Source of the DNA: Patulibacter sp. SYSU D01012
GTDB lineage: Bacteria; Actinomycetota; Thermoleophilia; Solirubrobacterales; Solirubrobacteraceae
Length of the DNA stretch: 64,000 nt
Direction of reading: 5' to 3'
Assembly (NCBI RefSeq): GCF_017916475.1
Contig: NZ_JAFMTB010000001.1
Location: forward strand, 1,574,849-1,638,848
Shown: positions 38,537-46,761 of the stretch, piece by piece
Layout of the letters: every line of letters starts with the position of its first letter
Numbering within the stretch: the stretch's first letter is position 1
The notes under the pieces: generated by a model
What the model saw: only the letters and a program-made list of their open reading frames with translations
Database searches by the model: none
Told to the model about the DNA's origin: nothing
Translations under genes and position numbers: made by a program

Positions 38537-39817
38537 ATGTCCGTGCCCGCGACCGAGGTCAGCTCCGTCGTCGACGTCTGCCGCCGCGCCCGCGCCGCCG
38601 GGCGCCGGCTGGCGGCCGTCGACACGCACACGAAGGACGCCGCGCTGTCCGCCATCGCGGACGCGCTGCTCGCGCGCGCCCCCGAGATCCTCGAGGCCAA
38701 CGCGCGCGACCTGGAGGCCGGCGCGGCCGCCGGCCTGCCGTCGTCGCTCATGGACCGCCTGCGCCTGGACGACGCGCGCCTGGCCGGCATCGTGCAGGGC
38801 GTCCGCGACGTCATCGCCCTGCGCGACCCGGTCGGCGAGACGATCGAGGGCTACCGCCTGCCCAACGGCCTCGAGGTGCAGCGCCAGCGGATCCCGCTCG
38901 GCGTCGTCGCGGTCGTGTACGAGGCGCGGCCGAACGTCACCATCGACGCGGTCGCCCTGGCGATCAAGTCCGGCAACGCCATCGTGCTGCGCGGCTCGTC
39001 GAGCGCGCTGCACTCCAACCGGGTGCTCGCGGCCGTGGCCGCCGACGCGGCGGCCGAGGCCGGGCTTCCCGACGGCTGCATCGGCCTGGTGTCGGGCGGC
39101 GGGCGCGAGGAGCTCGCGGAGCTGGCCACGCAGGACGCCTACGTCGACCTGATCGTCCCCCGCGGCGGAGAGGGCTTGAAGGCGGCGCTCAAGGGCGTCG
39201 CCACCGTGCCGGTGATCTTCGCCGCGGCCGGGATCGGGCACGTCTACGTCGACGCGGCCGCCGACCTGGCCATGGCCGTGGACGTCGTCGAGAACTCGAA
39301 GGTCCACCGCCCGAGCGCCTGCAACGCGGCCGAGACGGTCCTCGTGCACCGCGAGGTCGCCGCGGCGTTCCTGCCGGCGATGGCCGAGCGGCTGGGGCAG
39401 CGCGGCGTCGAGCTGCGCGCCGACGCCGACGCGCTGCCGCTCGTCGACGGGCGCGGCGCCACGGTCGTCCCCGCCACGGAGCAGGACTGGGACACCGAGC
39501 ACCTGGCGCTGATCCTCGGCGTGCGCCTGGTCGACGACGTCTTCGGCGCGATCGACCACGTCGAGACGCACGGCTCGGGCCACTCCGACGCGATCGTCTC
39601 GCGCGACGCCGGCGCCATCCGGGCGTTCGAGCGGGGCGTCAGCTCCGCCGCCGTCTACGTCAACGCGTCCACGCGCTTCACGGACGGCGGCGAGTTCGGG
39701 ATGGGCGCCGAGATCGGCATCTCGACGCAGAAGCTGCACGCCCGCGGGCCGATCGGCCTGCGCGAGCTGACGACGTACCGCTACCTGGTTCGCGGCGACG
39801 GGCACGTGCGGTCCTAG
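38537..39817 (+). CDS. proA: Gamma-glutamyl phosphate reductase
   Basis: 426 residues in the aldehyde dehydrogenase-like fold. The catalytic Cys is in HRPSACNAAETVLVH, and VIFAAAGIGHVYVD and GSGHSDAIVS are typical ProA segments. It reduces glutamyl-5-phosphate to the semialdehyde in proline synthesis. TAGGAT at 38525-38530 lies only six bases before the ATG, so it may have its own leaderless promoter. nadD starts three bases after its stop. Confidence 0.97.
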   Translation: MSVPATEVSSVVDVCRRARAAGRRLAAVDTHTKDAALSAIADALLARAPEILEANARDLEAGAAAGLPSSLMDRLRLDDARLAGIVQGVRDVIALRDPVGETIEGYRLPNGLEVQRQRIPLGVVAVVYEARPNVTIDAVALAIKSGNAIVLRGSSSALHSNRVLAAVAADAAAEAGLPDGCIGLVSGGGREELAELATQDAYVDLIVPRGGEGLKAALKGVATVPVIFAAAGIGHVYVDAAADLAMAVDVVENSKVHRPSACNAAETVLVHREVAAAFLPAMAERLGQRGVELRADADALPLVDGRGATVVPATEQDWDTEHLALILGVRLVDDVFGAIDHVETHGSGHSDAIVSRDAGAIRAFERGVSSAAVYVNASTRFTDGGEFGMGAEIGISTQKLHARGPIGLRELTTYRYLVRGDGHVRS

Positions 39818-39819
39818 GC

Positions 39820-40431
39820 GTGCGCGTCGGGATCCTCGGCGGGACGTTCAACCCGCCGCACCTCGCCCACCTCGTGCTGGCGGAGTGCGCGCGCGACGCC
39901 CTGGACCTCGACCACGTCCTGCTCGTCCTGGCGCCGCGTCCGCCGCACAAGGTCGTCGACGGCGATCCGGGGGCGGAGGAGCGCCTCAACCTGTGCCGCC
40001 TCGCCGTCGCGGGGGACGAGGAGCGCCTGCGCGTGTGCGACGTCGAGCTGCACCGCGAGGGCCCGTCGTACACGGCGGACACGCTGCGCGAGCTGCAGCG
40101 CCGTGCCCCCGACGACGAGTTCGTGCTGCTCCTGGGCGGCGACGCCGCGGCCGGCCTGGAGTCGTGGCACCGCCCGCAGGACGTCCTGGCGTTCGCGGCG
40201 ATCGGCGTGGCGGAGCGGGGGAGCGACACCCACGCGGGCGCCCGCGCCGCCCTCGAGCGGCTGGGCGCGCCGGAGCGGCTGCTGCCGTTCGAGATGCCGC
40301 CGATCGGCCTCTCGTCCACGCTGATCCGGGCGCGCGTGCGGGCCGGCCGGACCGTCCGGCACCTGGTCCCGGACGGGGTCGAGGCGCGCATCCGCTCCCT
40401 GGGGCTCTACCGTGGAGGGCACAGCGAATGA
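39820..40431 (+). CDS. nadD: Nicotinate-nucleotide adenylyltransferase
   Basis: 203 residues. The nucleotidyltransferase motif GGTFNPPHLAHLVLA (about 7-21) and the C-terminal GLSSTLIRARVRAGR are diagnostic. It converts nicotinate mononucleotide and ATP to deamido-NAD. The GTG start is forced by the three-base gap after proA. rsfS overlaps its stop, the standard nadD-rsfS pairing. Confidence 0.96.
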   Translation: MRVGILGGTFNPPHLAHLVLAECARDALDLDHVLLVLAPRPPHKVVDGDPGAEERLNLCRLAVAGDEERLRVCDVELHREGPSYTADTLRELQRRAPDDEFVLLLGGDAAAGLESWHRPQDVLAFAAIGVAERGSDTHAGARAALERLGAPERLLPFEMPPIGLSSTLIRARVRAGRTVRHLVPDGVEARIRSLGLYRGGHSE

Positions 40432-40910
40432 GCAAGCGCACCTACATCAGCCAGCACACCGCCCCCGAGGTCCCGGACGAGCAGCTGCCGCCGGACCCGG
40501 CGCTCGAGGGCCTCGTGCGCCGGATCGCCGCCGCCGCGGGCGACAAGCGCGCCCTCGACGTCGTCGCGATCGACCTGCGCGGCGCGTCCGCGTACACGGA
40601 CGCGTTCGTGATCGCCACCGGCCGCACGGACCGCCAGGCCAAGGCGATCTTCGACGGCATCACCGAGGACCTCAAGCACGAGGGCGAGCGGCTGCTGCCG
40701 CAGCGCACCGAGGGCGAGCAGGAGGCGCGCTGGATCCTCGCGGACTACGGCGACGTGGTCGTGCACGTCTTCGTGCCCGAGGCGCGCGCGTTCTACCGGC
40801 TCGAGTCGCTCTGGGGCGACCGTCCGCGCATCGACGTCTCGGACGTCGCGCCCGAGCGCTCGACCGACGGCCCGCAGGGCGCGTCGGCCGAGGGCCCGCT
40901 CGGCGCCTGA
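40428..40910 (+). CDS. rsfS: Ribosomal silencing factor RsfS
   Basis: 160 residues. The RsfS core (about 27-135) shows DVVAIDLRGASAYTDAFVIA, the GRTDRQAKAI segment and WILADYGDVVVHVF. It binds L14 and blocks subunit joining in starvation. N-terminal (about 25) and C-terminal (about 25) extensions are low in conservation. It overlaps nadD by four bases. Confidence 0.95.
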   Translation: MSKRTYISQHTAPEVPDEQLPPDPALEGLVRRIAAAAGDKRALDVVAIDLRGASAYTDAFVIATGRTDRQAKAIFDGITEDLKHEGERLLPQRTEGEQEARWILADYGDVVVHVFVPEARAFYRLESLWGDRPRIDVSDVAPERSTDGPQGASAEGPLGA

Positions 40911-41072
40911 CCGCGCGTCCGGCGGGCGCCGCGGCCCGTCCCGGCCGCCGCGACCGGCGAGCCACCGTCCGGCCATGTGTCCTCGCGCACACTTCGGGCG
41001 GCTGTCATCATGGGCGGCGAGCGCGCCCATGCCGTCCGCCGCCCTCGACATCCGCCCCGACCGCGCCGCCGC

Positions 41073-41735
41073 ATGAGGCAGGATCGCTGCTTCGCGTTCC
41101 TGGACCTGTGCGGGTTCAGCGCGTACACCGAGGCGAACGGCGACGAGGAGGCCGTCTCCGTGCTCTCGATGATGCGGTCCGTCGTGCGCCGCGCGGCCGA
41201 CCGCCGCGGCGTGCGCGTCATGAAGTGGCTCGGCGACGGAGTGATGCTGACGAGCGGCGACCGCGGGGCGATCGCCGCCGCGACGCTCGAGATCCGGCAT
41301 CACCTGGGCGGCGCGTGCCCGCTGCCCGTGCGGACCGGCATCTGCCGCGGCGGGGTCATCATCTTCGACGGCGACGACTACGTCGGCGCGGTGATCAACG
41401 TCGCGGCGCGGCTCTGCGACCGCGCGGAGCCGGGACAGGTCCTGATGGCCGAGCACCCCGACGCCACGGTCCCGCCGTGGGCGACGATCGAGCCGTACGG
41501 CCGCGTCGAGGTGCCCGGCATCCGCCAGGAGCTCACGGTCAACGAGATCGACGTGCGCCGGACGCCGGGCCGGGCGCCGGTCGTCGACCCGGTGTGCGGG
41601 CTGCCGATCGACCCGACCGTGGCGGTGGCGCCGCCCGGCGAGGACGACGAGCGGCTGCGCTGCTTCTGCTCGGCCGGCTGCGCCGAGGAGTGGGCGCGCG
41701 CCCGGCGCGCCCGCCACGTCCACCGGGTCGCCTGA
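41073..41735 (+). CDS. Class III adenylyl cyclase fused to a YHS-like metal-binding tail
   Basis: 220 residues from the ATG chosen here. The cyclase domain has every catalytic position: metal Asp D11 (FAFLDLCGF) and D55 (LGDG), purine-specifying K51 and D102 (a pattern read as ATP-specific), and transition-state N109 and R113 (INVAARL). A functional homodimer is therefore likely. The C-terminus (about 170-212) reads DPVCGLPIDP..CFCSAGCAEEWAR, a YHS/TRASH-type cysteine motif that could bind a metal. Upstream in-frame ATGs at 40977 and 41010 are possible but give a non-conserved basic lead. No partner gene is adjacent. Confidence 0.85.
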   Translation: MRQDRCFAFLDLCGFSAYTEANGDEEAVSVLSMMRSVVRRAADRRGVRVMKWLGDGVMLTSGDRGAIAAATLEIRHHLGGACPLPVRTGICRGGVIIFDGDDYVGAVINVAARLCDRAEPGQVLMAEHPDATVPPWATIEPYGRVEVPGIRQELTVNEIDVRRTPGRAPVVDPVCGLPIDPTVAVAPPGEDDERLRCFCSAGCAEEWARARRARHVHRVA

Positions 41736-41755
41736 CGCGCGCGGTCCGGCGCGGT

Positions 41756-41785
41756 CCGGCGCGGCGCTGGCGGGCGCCGCGCCGG
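41756..41785. terminator. Bidirectional hairpin between convergent genes
   Basis: A perfect 12-bp stem CCGGCGCGGCGC (41756-41767) / 41774-41785 with a six-base loop, in the 63-base gap between the cyclase and the convergent monooxygenase. Confidence 0.6.
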
Positions 41786-41798
41786 CCGGGCGCCGGCC

Positions 41799-43331
41799 TC
41801 AGGCCGGGACGGCCGGCGGGGTCGCCCGGACGGGCGCGGTCTCGTACCGGTCCAGGTCGAAGCGGGCCGTCCGGCGCCGGTAGAGGAACGTGAAGTCCGG
41901 CCAGAGCGTGGTGTTGCGGCCCCGGGCGTCGAGGTACCAGGAGGCGCACCCGCCCTCGTTCCAGACCGTGCCCTGCAGGCGCCGCTGGATCTCCGCGTTC
42001 TCCTCCTCGACCACCGCCGGCCTCGGCGCGATCGCGCCGAGGCCCTGGCGGCGCATCGTGCGCAGCGCGTCGCGCACGTAGGCCACCTGCGACTCGATCA
42101 TGTAGATGATCGAGTTGTGCCCGAGCCCCGTGTTGGGGCCGACCATCATGAACAGGTTGGGGAAGCCCGCCACGGTGGTGCCGCGGTACGCCTCCATCCC
42201 GTCGGCCCAGTGCTCGGCCAGCAGCCGGCCGTCGGCGCCCCGCAGGCGCTCCGCGATCGGCTGGTCGGTCACGTGGAAGCCCGTGCCGAAGATGATCGTG
42301 TCGACCGGGTGCTCGACGCCGTCGCCGTCGACGACGGAGTGGGGGCGCACCTCGCGCACCCCGCTGGTGACGACGTCGGCGTTCGGCGCGTCGAGGGCGG
42401 GGAAGTAGTCGTTCGAGATCAGCACCCGCTTGCAGCCCACCTGGTAGTCGGGCGTCAGCTTCTCGCGCAGGACCGGGTCCTTGACCTGCCGCTTCAGGTG
42501 CGCCAGGCCGACCCGGCGGGGCAGCTCGCGCAGCCGCGGGACGTAGTTGAACGACAGCAGGAAGCTCTCGCGCGTCAGGTACACGCCCAGACGGGCCAGG
42601 CGCTGCGCGCCCGGCAGGTGGCGGAAGAGGAACCGCTCCCACCGGGCGATCGGGCGGTCCGGCCGGGGCAGGACCCACGGCGGAGTGCGCTGGAAGAGGG
42701 TGAGCTCCTGCACCTGCGGCTGGATCTTCGGCACGAACTGGATCGCGGACGCCCCGGTGCCGATCACGGCGACGCGCTCCCCGGTCAGGTCGTGGTCGTG
42801 GCGCCAGCGGGCGGAGTGGAAGGTCGTGCCCTCGAAGGTGTCGAGCCCCGGCAGCGTCGGGTACTTCGGCTCGCAGAGCGGCCCGGTGCCCGACACGAGC
42901 GCCTGGGCGGTCAGGCTGCCGCGGACCGTGTCGATGTGCCAGCGCTGCGTCGTCTCGTCCCAGCGCGCCTCGAGGACCTCGGCGCCGGTGCGGACGTAGG
43001 GCCGCAGGCCGAACTGCTCGACGACCCGCTGCTGGTACGCCCAGATCTCGGGCTGCGTGGCGAACGAGCGGGACCAGTTCGGGTTGGGGGCGAACGAGAA
43101 CGAGTACATGTGCGACGGGACGTCGCACGCGCAGCCCGGGTACGTGTTGTCGCGCCAGGTGCCGCCGATGTCGTCGGCGCTCTCGAGGACGACGAAGTCG
43201 CGCTCCCCGTCCTGCAGCAGGCCGACGGCCGTGCCGAGGCCGGAGAAGCCGCTGCCGACGATGGCGACGCGGACGTCGGTGGGGAGGGGGGCTTCGGTGA
43301 CGGACCGGGGCGACGCCGTGGTGGTGCTCAT
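41799..43331 (-). CDS. Flavin-containing monooxygenase, Baeyer-Villiger type
   Basis: 510 residues. Two Rossmann motifs, VAIVGSGFSGLGTA (FAD, about 22-35) and VAVIGTGASAIQF (NADPH), flank the BVMO fingerprint FEGTTFHSARW, which fits FxGxxxHxxxW exactly. It would insert oxygen into ketones or oxidise similar lipophilic substrates. The ATG has GAGGAG upstream. A -10-like TAGCCT and a CTACGG/CCGTAG palindrome (43377-43390) lie upstream, overlapping the end of the neighbouring PAS gene. Confidence 0.92.
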   Translation of the reverse strand: MSTTTASPRSVTEAPLPTDVRVAIVGSGFSGLGTAVGLLQDGERDFVVLESADDIGGTWRDNTYPGCACDVPSHMYSFSFAPNPNWSRSFATQPEIWAYQQRVVEQFGLRPYVRTGAEVLEARWDETTQRWHIDTVRGSLTAQALVSGTGPLCEPKYPTLPGLDTFEGTTFHSARWRHDHDLTGERVAVIGTGASAIQFVPKIQPQVQELTLFQRTPPWVLPRPDRPIARWERFLFRHLPGAQRLARLGVYLTRESFLLSFNYVPRLRELPRRVGLAHLKRQVKDPVLREKLTPDYQVGCKRVLISNDYFPALDAPNADVVTSGVREVRPHSVVDGDGVEHPVDTIIFGTGFHVTDQPIAERLRGADGRLLAEHWADGMEAYRGTTVAGFPNLFMMVGPNTGLGHNSIIYMIESQVAYVRDALRTMRRQGLGAIAPRPAVVEEENAEIQRRLQGTVWNEGGCASWYLDARGRNTTLWPDFTFLYRRRTARFDLDRYETAPVRATPPAVPA

Positions 43332-43376
43332 GGGACGCTCCTCGCGGGGCGGGTCGACGGGTTACCGGCGAGTAGG

Positions 43377-44327
43377 CTACGGCACCGTAGGAGAACGTGC
43401 AAGCCCGTCCGGGTCCCCGTCGGAGGACACGCGCACGCGCAGGGCGGCGACCTCGGCCGCCAGCGCGTCCCGCTCCGCGCGCAGGGCGCGCAGCGCCGCG
43501 ACGCGCTCCCGGTCGGCCGTCACGTCGCGGCTGACGGTGACGAACGTCCCCGCGTCTGCGGCCCCCGGGGCCATGACGCGCTGCTCGTCGGCGCGGCCGG
43601 TCGCCGACCGCAGGCGCGTCTCGCACCACACCCAGTGGCCGTGGCGGTGGCGGTGGCGGGCGGTCCAGGTGGCCGGGCGGCCCGCGAGGACGGCGGCGAC
43701 GAGGACGCGCCGCACGTCGGCGAGGTCGTCGGGATGGAGCAGCTCGCGCTGGGGGCGGCCGACGAGCTGCTCCGGCCGCCAGCCGAGCACCGCGCGCACG
43801 CACGGCGAGATCCAGCGGACGGTGCCGTCCGGCGCGCAGACCGTCACGACGTCGGACCCGTCCTCGACCGCCAGGCGATGCTCCCGCTCGATGCGCCGGA
43901 GGGCACGGCGCGCGTCCTCGCGCTCGGAGACGTCCACCGCGCAGGCCAGGCCGCCGACGACGCGGCCCTCGGCGTCGCGGACGGGGCTCAGCTCGGCTTC
44001 CACCGCGGCGTCGGACATCGAGGCGCGGTAGGCGATCACGGTGGTCTCGCCGCCGAGCGCGGCGCGGAGCGCGGGCGTGGAGCCGTGGCCGGCGTCGAGC
44101 GCGAGGACGTCCGCGACCGGCCGGCCGAGGGCGCCGACGGGATCCCGACCGAGCCGCTCGAGCCCCGCGCCGTCGGCGTGCACGATGCGGAGGTCGTGGT
44201 CGTACACCGCGACGGCGACGTGGGGCAGTCGCAGGAGCGCGGCGCGGACGCCGCGCTCGATGTCGCGCTGCCGGAGCGGGCCGGTGCCGGCGGGCTCGGG
44301 CGTGCCGGCGGGCTCGGGCGTGGACAT
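43377..44327 (-). CDS. Two-PAS-domain protein without output domain
   Basis: 316 residues. A first PAS domain (about 25-145) reads VAVYDHDLRIVHADGAGLER, and a second PAS/PAC domain (about 155-280) contains GTVRWISPCVRAVLGW and the end motif VTVSRDVTADRERVAALRAL. A short C-terminal coiled coil (RALRAERDALAAEVAALRV) follows. No kinase, GGDEF, HTH or other effector is present, so it probably senses a ligand and signals through a partner. The Thr/Pro/Gly repeat at the N-terminus (STPEPAGTPEPAGTG) is low complexity. TATGTT (complement of 44336-44341) lies eight bases before the ATG. Confidence 0.8.
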   Translation of the reverse strand: MSTPEPAGTPEPAGTGPLRQRDIERGVRAALLRLPHVAVAVYDHDLRIVHADGAGLERLGRDPVGALGRPVADVLALDAGHGSTPALRAALGGETTVIAYRASMSDAAVEAELSPVRDAEGRVVGGLACAVDVSEREDARRALRRIEREHRLAVEDGSDVVTVCAPDGTVRWISPCVRAVLGWRPEQLVGRPQRELLHPDDLADVRRVLVAAVLAGRPATWTARHRHRHGHWVWCETRLRSATGRADEQRVMAPGAADAGTFVTVSRDVTADRERVAALRALRAERDALAAEVAALRVRVSSDGDPDGLARSPTVP

Positions 44328-44440
44328 CGCCGGCCAACATACCCCCGGGAGCCCGCCGCGCCGCGTGGGGTGGACAGGTGATGGGGAGGTGTCCAGGTGG
44401 CGCGGCGCGGACGGGGCGCCGCGGGGGATCGGCGTCCGCG

Positions 44441-45340
44441 TCAGGCCTTGCGCAGGTCGGCCGCCAGGCGCCCCATCCCGAGCGCCTCGGCGGCGTCGGC
44501 GCCGGCCGCGCGGTCGGTGGCGCGGTCGGGGACGGCGGCGACGTCCGCCTCGTGCAGCAGGGCGACGGCGCGGTCGCGCCGGGCGTCGGCGGCGTGCTCG
44601 CGCAGCGTCGTGGCCAGCCGCGCCGTCAGGCCGTCGCCGAGCTGCGGATCCTCGCCCGGCTCGCCCCCCGGTCCCTCGGCGCCCGCGGCCCGGAGGACGC
44701 CCTCCAGGTCGCCGTGCCGGGCGAGCAGGCGGGCGGCGGTCTTGGCGCCGATGCCGGGCACGCCCGGGATCCCGTCCGACGGGTCGCCGCGCAGCGCGAT
44801 CAGGTCGGTGACCTGGTCCGGCGCGACGCCGAGCGCGTCGCGCACCCCGTCCTCGTCGACCGTCACCAGGCCGGGGCCCCGGCCGGCGGGGCGCCGCACG
44901 ACGGTGCGCGCGTCGACGCAGGCGAGCAGGTCGCGGTCGCCGGTGACGATCGCGCTGCGCCCGCCGTGGGCGGAGCGGCGCCGCGCGAGCGTGGCGATGA
45001 CGTCGTCGGCCTCGAGGTCGCCGCCGTCGCGGACGGCCCAGCCGAACGCGGCGCACAGCTCCGGCGCCTGCTCCCAGCGGTGGCGGAGGGCGTCCGGCAT
45101 CGGGTCGCGGTGCGCGTGGTACGCGGGCAGCAGCGCGGTCCGGTGCGTGGCGTCCTCGGCGCCCGTGGCGACGCAGACCGCGGCGGGGTCGTGCTCCTCG
45201 ATCTCGGCCAGGATCGCGCGGATCGCGCCGAGCAGCGCGCCGATCGGCCGGCCGTCCGCCCCCTCGATGCTCGACGGCAGCGCGAAGTGCGCGCGGTACA
45301 GGAGCCAGGGCAGGTCGAGCAGCAGCAGGGGGCCGGACAC
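44441..45340 (-). CDS. 5'-3' exonuclease, FEN/PolA N-terminal type
   Basis: 299 residues. The acidic metal site is spread over LLLLDLPWLLYRAHFA, DLEADDVIATLA and IVTGDRDLLA, and the H3TH DNA-binding motif is GIPGVPGIGAKTAARLLARHG. It is a stand-alone exonuclease, not part of a full DNA polymerase I, and would trim flaps or RNA primers. The C-terminal 70 residues are Ala/Asp-rich. A TAGGCT box (complement of 45347-45352) lies six bases before the GTG start, so it is probably leaderless. Confidence 0.92.
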   Translation of the reverse strand: MSGPLLLLDLPWLLYRAHFALPSSIEGADGRPIGALLGAIRAILAEIEEHDPAAVCVATGAEDATHRTALLPAYHAHRDPMPDALRHRWEQAPELCAAFGWAVRDGGDLEADDVIATLARRRSAHGGRSAIVTGDRDLLACVDARTVVRRPAGRGPGLVTVDEDGVRDALGVAPDQVTDLIALRGDPSDGIPGVPGIGAKTAARLLARHGDLEGVLRAAGAEGPGGEPGEDPQLGDGLTARLATTLREHAADARRDRAVALLHEADVAAVPDRATDRAAGADAAEALGMGRLAADLRKA

Positions 45341-45349
45341 GCGCCGAGC

Positions 45350-45613
45350 CTAGCGGGACGGCGCGTCGCCCTCCCACCACTTCGGGCCGCGCTCGCCGAG
45401 CGCCACCTTCGCGGCGTGGACGCGCGCGCGTGCCGCCTTCATCGCGTCGTCGTCGCCGGCGCGCTTCGCGGCGCCGACGGCGCGGCGGGCCGCCATCAGC
45501 TCGTGCACGTGCGTGCGGCGCTCCTCCTCCGACAGCCGGGGGTCGCTCGCGCGCCAGCGGCGGCCGTCGATGACCACGTAGTGCCCGTCGGGGGTGCGCT
45601 CGGGCTCCGTCAT
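45350..45613 (-). CDS. Conserved small protein of unknown function
   Basis: 87 residues, starting MTEPERTPDGHYVVIDGRRW. The pattern VVIDGRRWRASDP, a charged helix MAARRAVGAAKRAGD and a terminal GERGPKWWEG recur in a widespread bacterial family, sometimes labelled biopolymer transporter Tol without experimental support. I assign no role. It lies nine bases upstream of the exonuclease start region on the same strand. Confidence 0.75.
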   Translation of the reverse strand: MTEPERTPDGHYVVIDGRRWRASDPRLSEEERRTHVHELMAARRAVGAAKRAGDDDAMKAARARVHAAKVALGERGPKWWEGDAPSR

Positions 45614-45642
45614 GGACCGCCGGTACCCGCCGCGGGCCGCCC

Positions 45643-46320
45643 TCAGCCGCGGCTGAACGGCAGCTCGGCCGTGAGCCAGCCGATCAGCTCGCCGGGGTTG
45701 CGGCTCTGGGTCCACACGCGCCCGGGCCCGGTGAACTCGAAGACGAAGCCCTCGCCGGACTTCAGCGTCTGCACGAGCCCCTTGGCGACCTTGCGGATCG
45801 TGAACGAGACGCCGTCCTCGAACGCGACCATGTGGCCGGAGTCGAGCACCATCGACTCGCCGGCGCCGAGCGTGACGACGTCGAGCGCGCCGTAGCAGGA
45901 CGCCACGACCTGGCCGCGGCCCTCCGCGCGCACGACGAAGCCGCCCTCGCCGCCGACCAGGTTCTTCAGGCCGCCCCACTTCGTGTCGATCTCCACGCCG
46001 TCGGACGAGCACAGCCACGCGCTGCGGGCCAGGTTGACGGCGCCGTCGACGTCGATGGCGGTCGCGTCGCCGGGGAGCCGCGCCGCCAGGTCGACCCAGC
46101 CGCCGTGGCCGCCGGCCGTCAGGCGCGTGACGAAGAGCGACTCGCCGCCGAGGACGCTGCGCTTCAGGCCCTTGAGCAGCCCGCCCTCGGCGCGGGACTC
46201 GACGGCGACGTCGGCGGAGGTGGCCATCATCGCCCCCGACTCGGCACGGACGCTCTCGCCGGAGCCCAGCGTGACGCGGGCGACGGCGAAGGACGGGCGG
46301 TGGCGGATGTCGATCTGCAT
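45643..46320 (-). CDS. AIM24 / TIGR00266 family protein
   Basis: 225 residues. The repetitive beta structure of the family is evident: SVRAESGAMMATSADVAVES, GGESLFVTRLTAGGHGGWVD, and WGGLKNLVGGEGGFVVRAEG. These proteins are cytoplasmic beta-prism-like trimers of unknown function. The start ATG 46318-46320 is the first Met of the standard MQIDIRHRPSFAV. It is divergent from the peptidoglycan-binding gene, and the 135-base spacer holds an SOS box. Confidence 0.9.
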   Translation of the reverse strand: MQIDIRHRPSFAVARVTLGSGESVRAESGAMMATSADVAVESRAEGGLLKGLKRSVLGGESLFVTRLTAGGHGGWVDLAARLPGDATAIDVDGAVNLARSAWLCSSDGVEIDTKWGGLKNLVGGEGGFVVRAEGRGQVVASCYGALDVVTLGAGESMVLDSGHMVAFEDGVSFTIRKVAKGLVQTLKSGEGFVFEFTGPGRVWTQSRNPGELIGWLTAELPFSRG

Positions 46321-46402
46321 GGGGGCTCCGGGACGCGGACGGCGGGACGCGGGGGAGCGTAGAGCCGCCACCTGCGCCGCCTCTAAAGCGCGCCGTCCCG
46401 GC

Positions 46403-46418
46403 GCGAACGCACGTTCGC
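46403..46418. promoter_or_regulatory. LexA (SOS) box
   Basis: GCGAACGCACGTTCGC is a perfect inverted repeat containing CGAAC-GCAC-GTTCG, which matches the Gram-positive/actinobacterial LexA consensus CGAACRNRYGTTCG at every position. It directly abuts a plausible promoter on the plus strand: TTGCAC (46419-46424), 18-base spacer, CAGGGT (46443-46448), then ATG at 46456. LexA bound here would block RNA polymerase. Confidence 0.75.
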
Positions 46419-46455
46419 TTGCACGCCGTCCGCACGGCGCTCCAGGGTTCTCCGC

Positions 46456-46755
46456 ATGAGCACCATCGCCCTTCCGCTCCACCGCCGTCGGTCGCGCCGC
46501 GGACCCTCGGCACCCCGCCTGCTGTCGGTCGCGCTCGTGCCGGGCAGCGCCTCGGCCGTCGACGCCGTGCCCGCCATGACGGCGCGTGACGCCCAGGCGC
46601 GCCTCGTCGCCTTGGGGCTGCTGCCGCCGTCGGCCGCGACCGGCGCGTGGAACCCCCGCACGGTCGAGGCGGTCCGGCGCTACCAGGAGGCGAGCGGCCT
46701 GGAGCCGAGCGGGGTCGCCGGCGCGGCCACCGCGCGGCTGCTGCGCGCGGCGTGA
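46456..46755 (+). CDS. Small peptidoglycan-binding-domain protein, putatively SOS-controlled
   Basis: 99 residues. An Arg-rich start (HRRRSRRGPSAP) is followed by a modest hydrophobic stretch LLSVALVPGSASAV (about 22-35), which could be a weak signal or anchor. A PG_binding_1 domain (about 42-98) shows DAQARLVALGLLPPSAATGA and TVEAVRRYQEASGLEPSGVA. The LexA box and promoter just upstream suggest induction by DNA damage. By analogy with SOS-induced envelope proteins YneA, ChiZ and DivS it could delay division; that is inference. The weak export signal leaves its location open. Confidence 0.75.
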   Translation: MSTIALPLHRRRSRRGPSAPRLLSVALVPGSASAVDAVPAMTARDAQARLVALGLLPPSAATGAWNPRTVEAVRRYQEASGLEPSGVAGAATARLLRAA

Positions 46756-46761
46756 GTGCGG

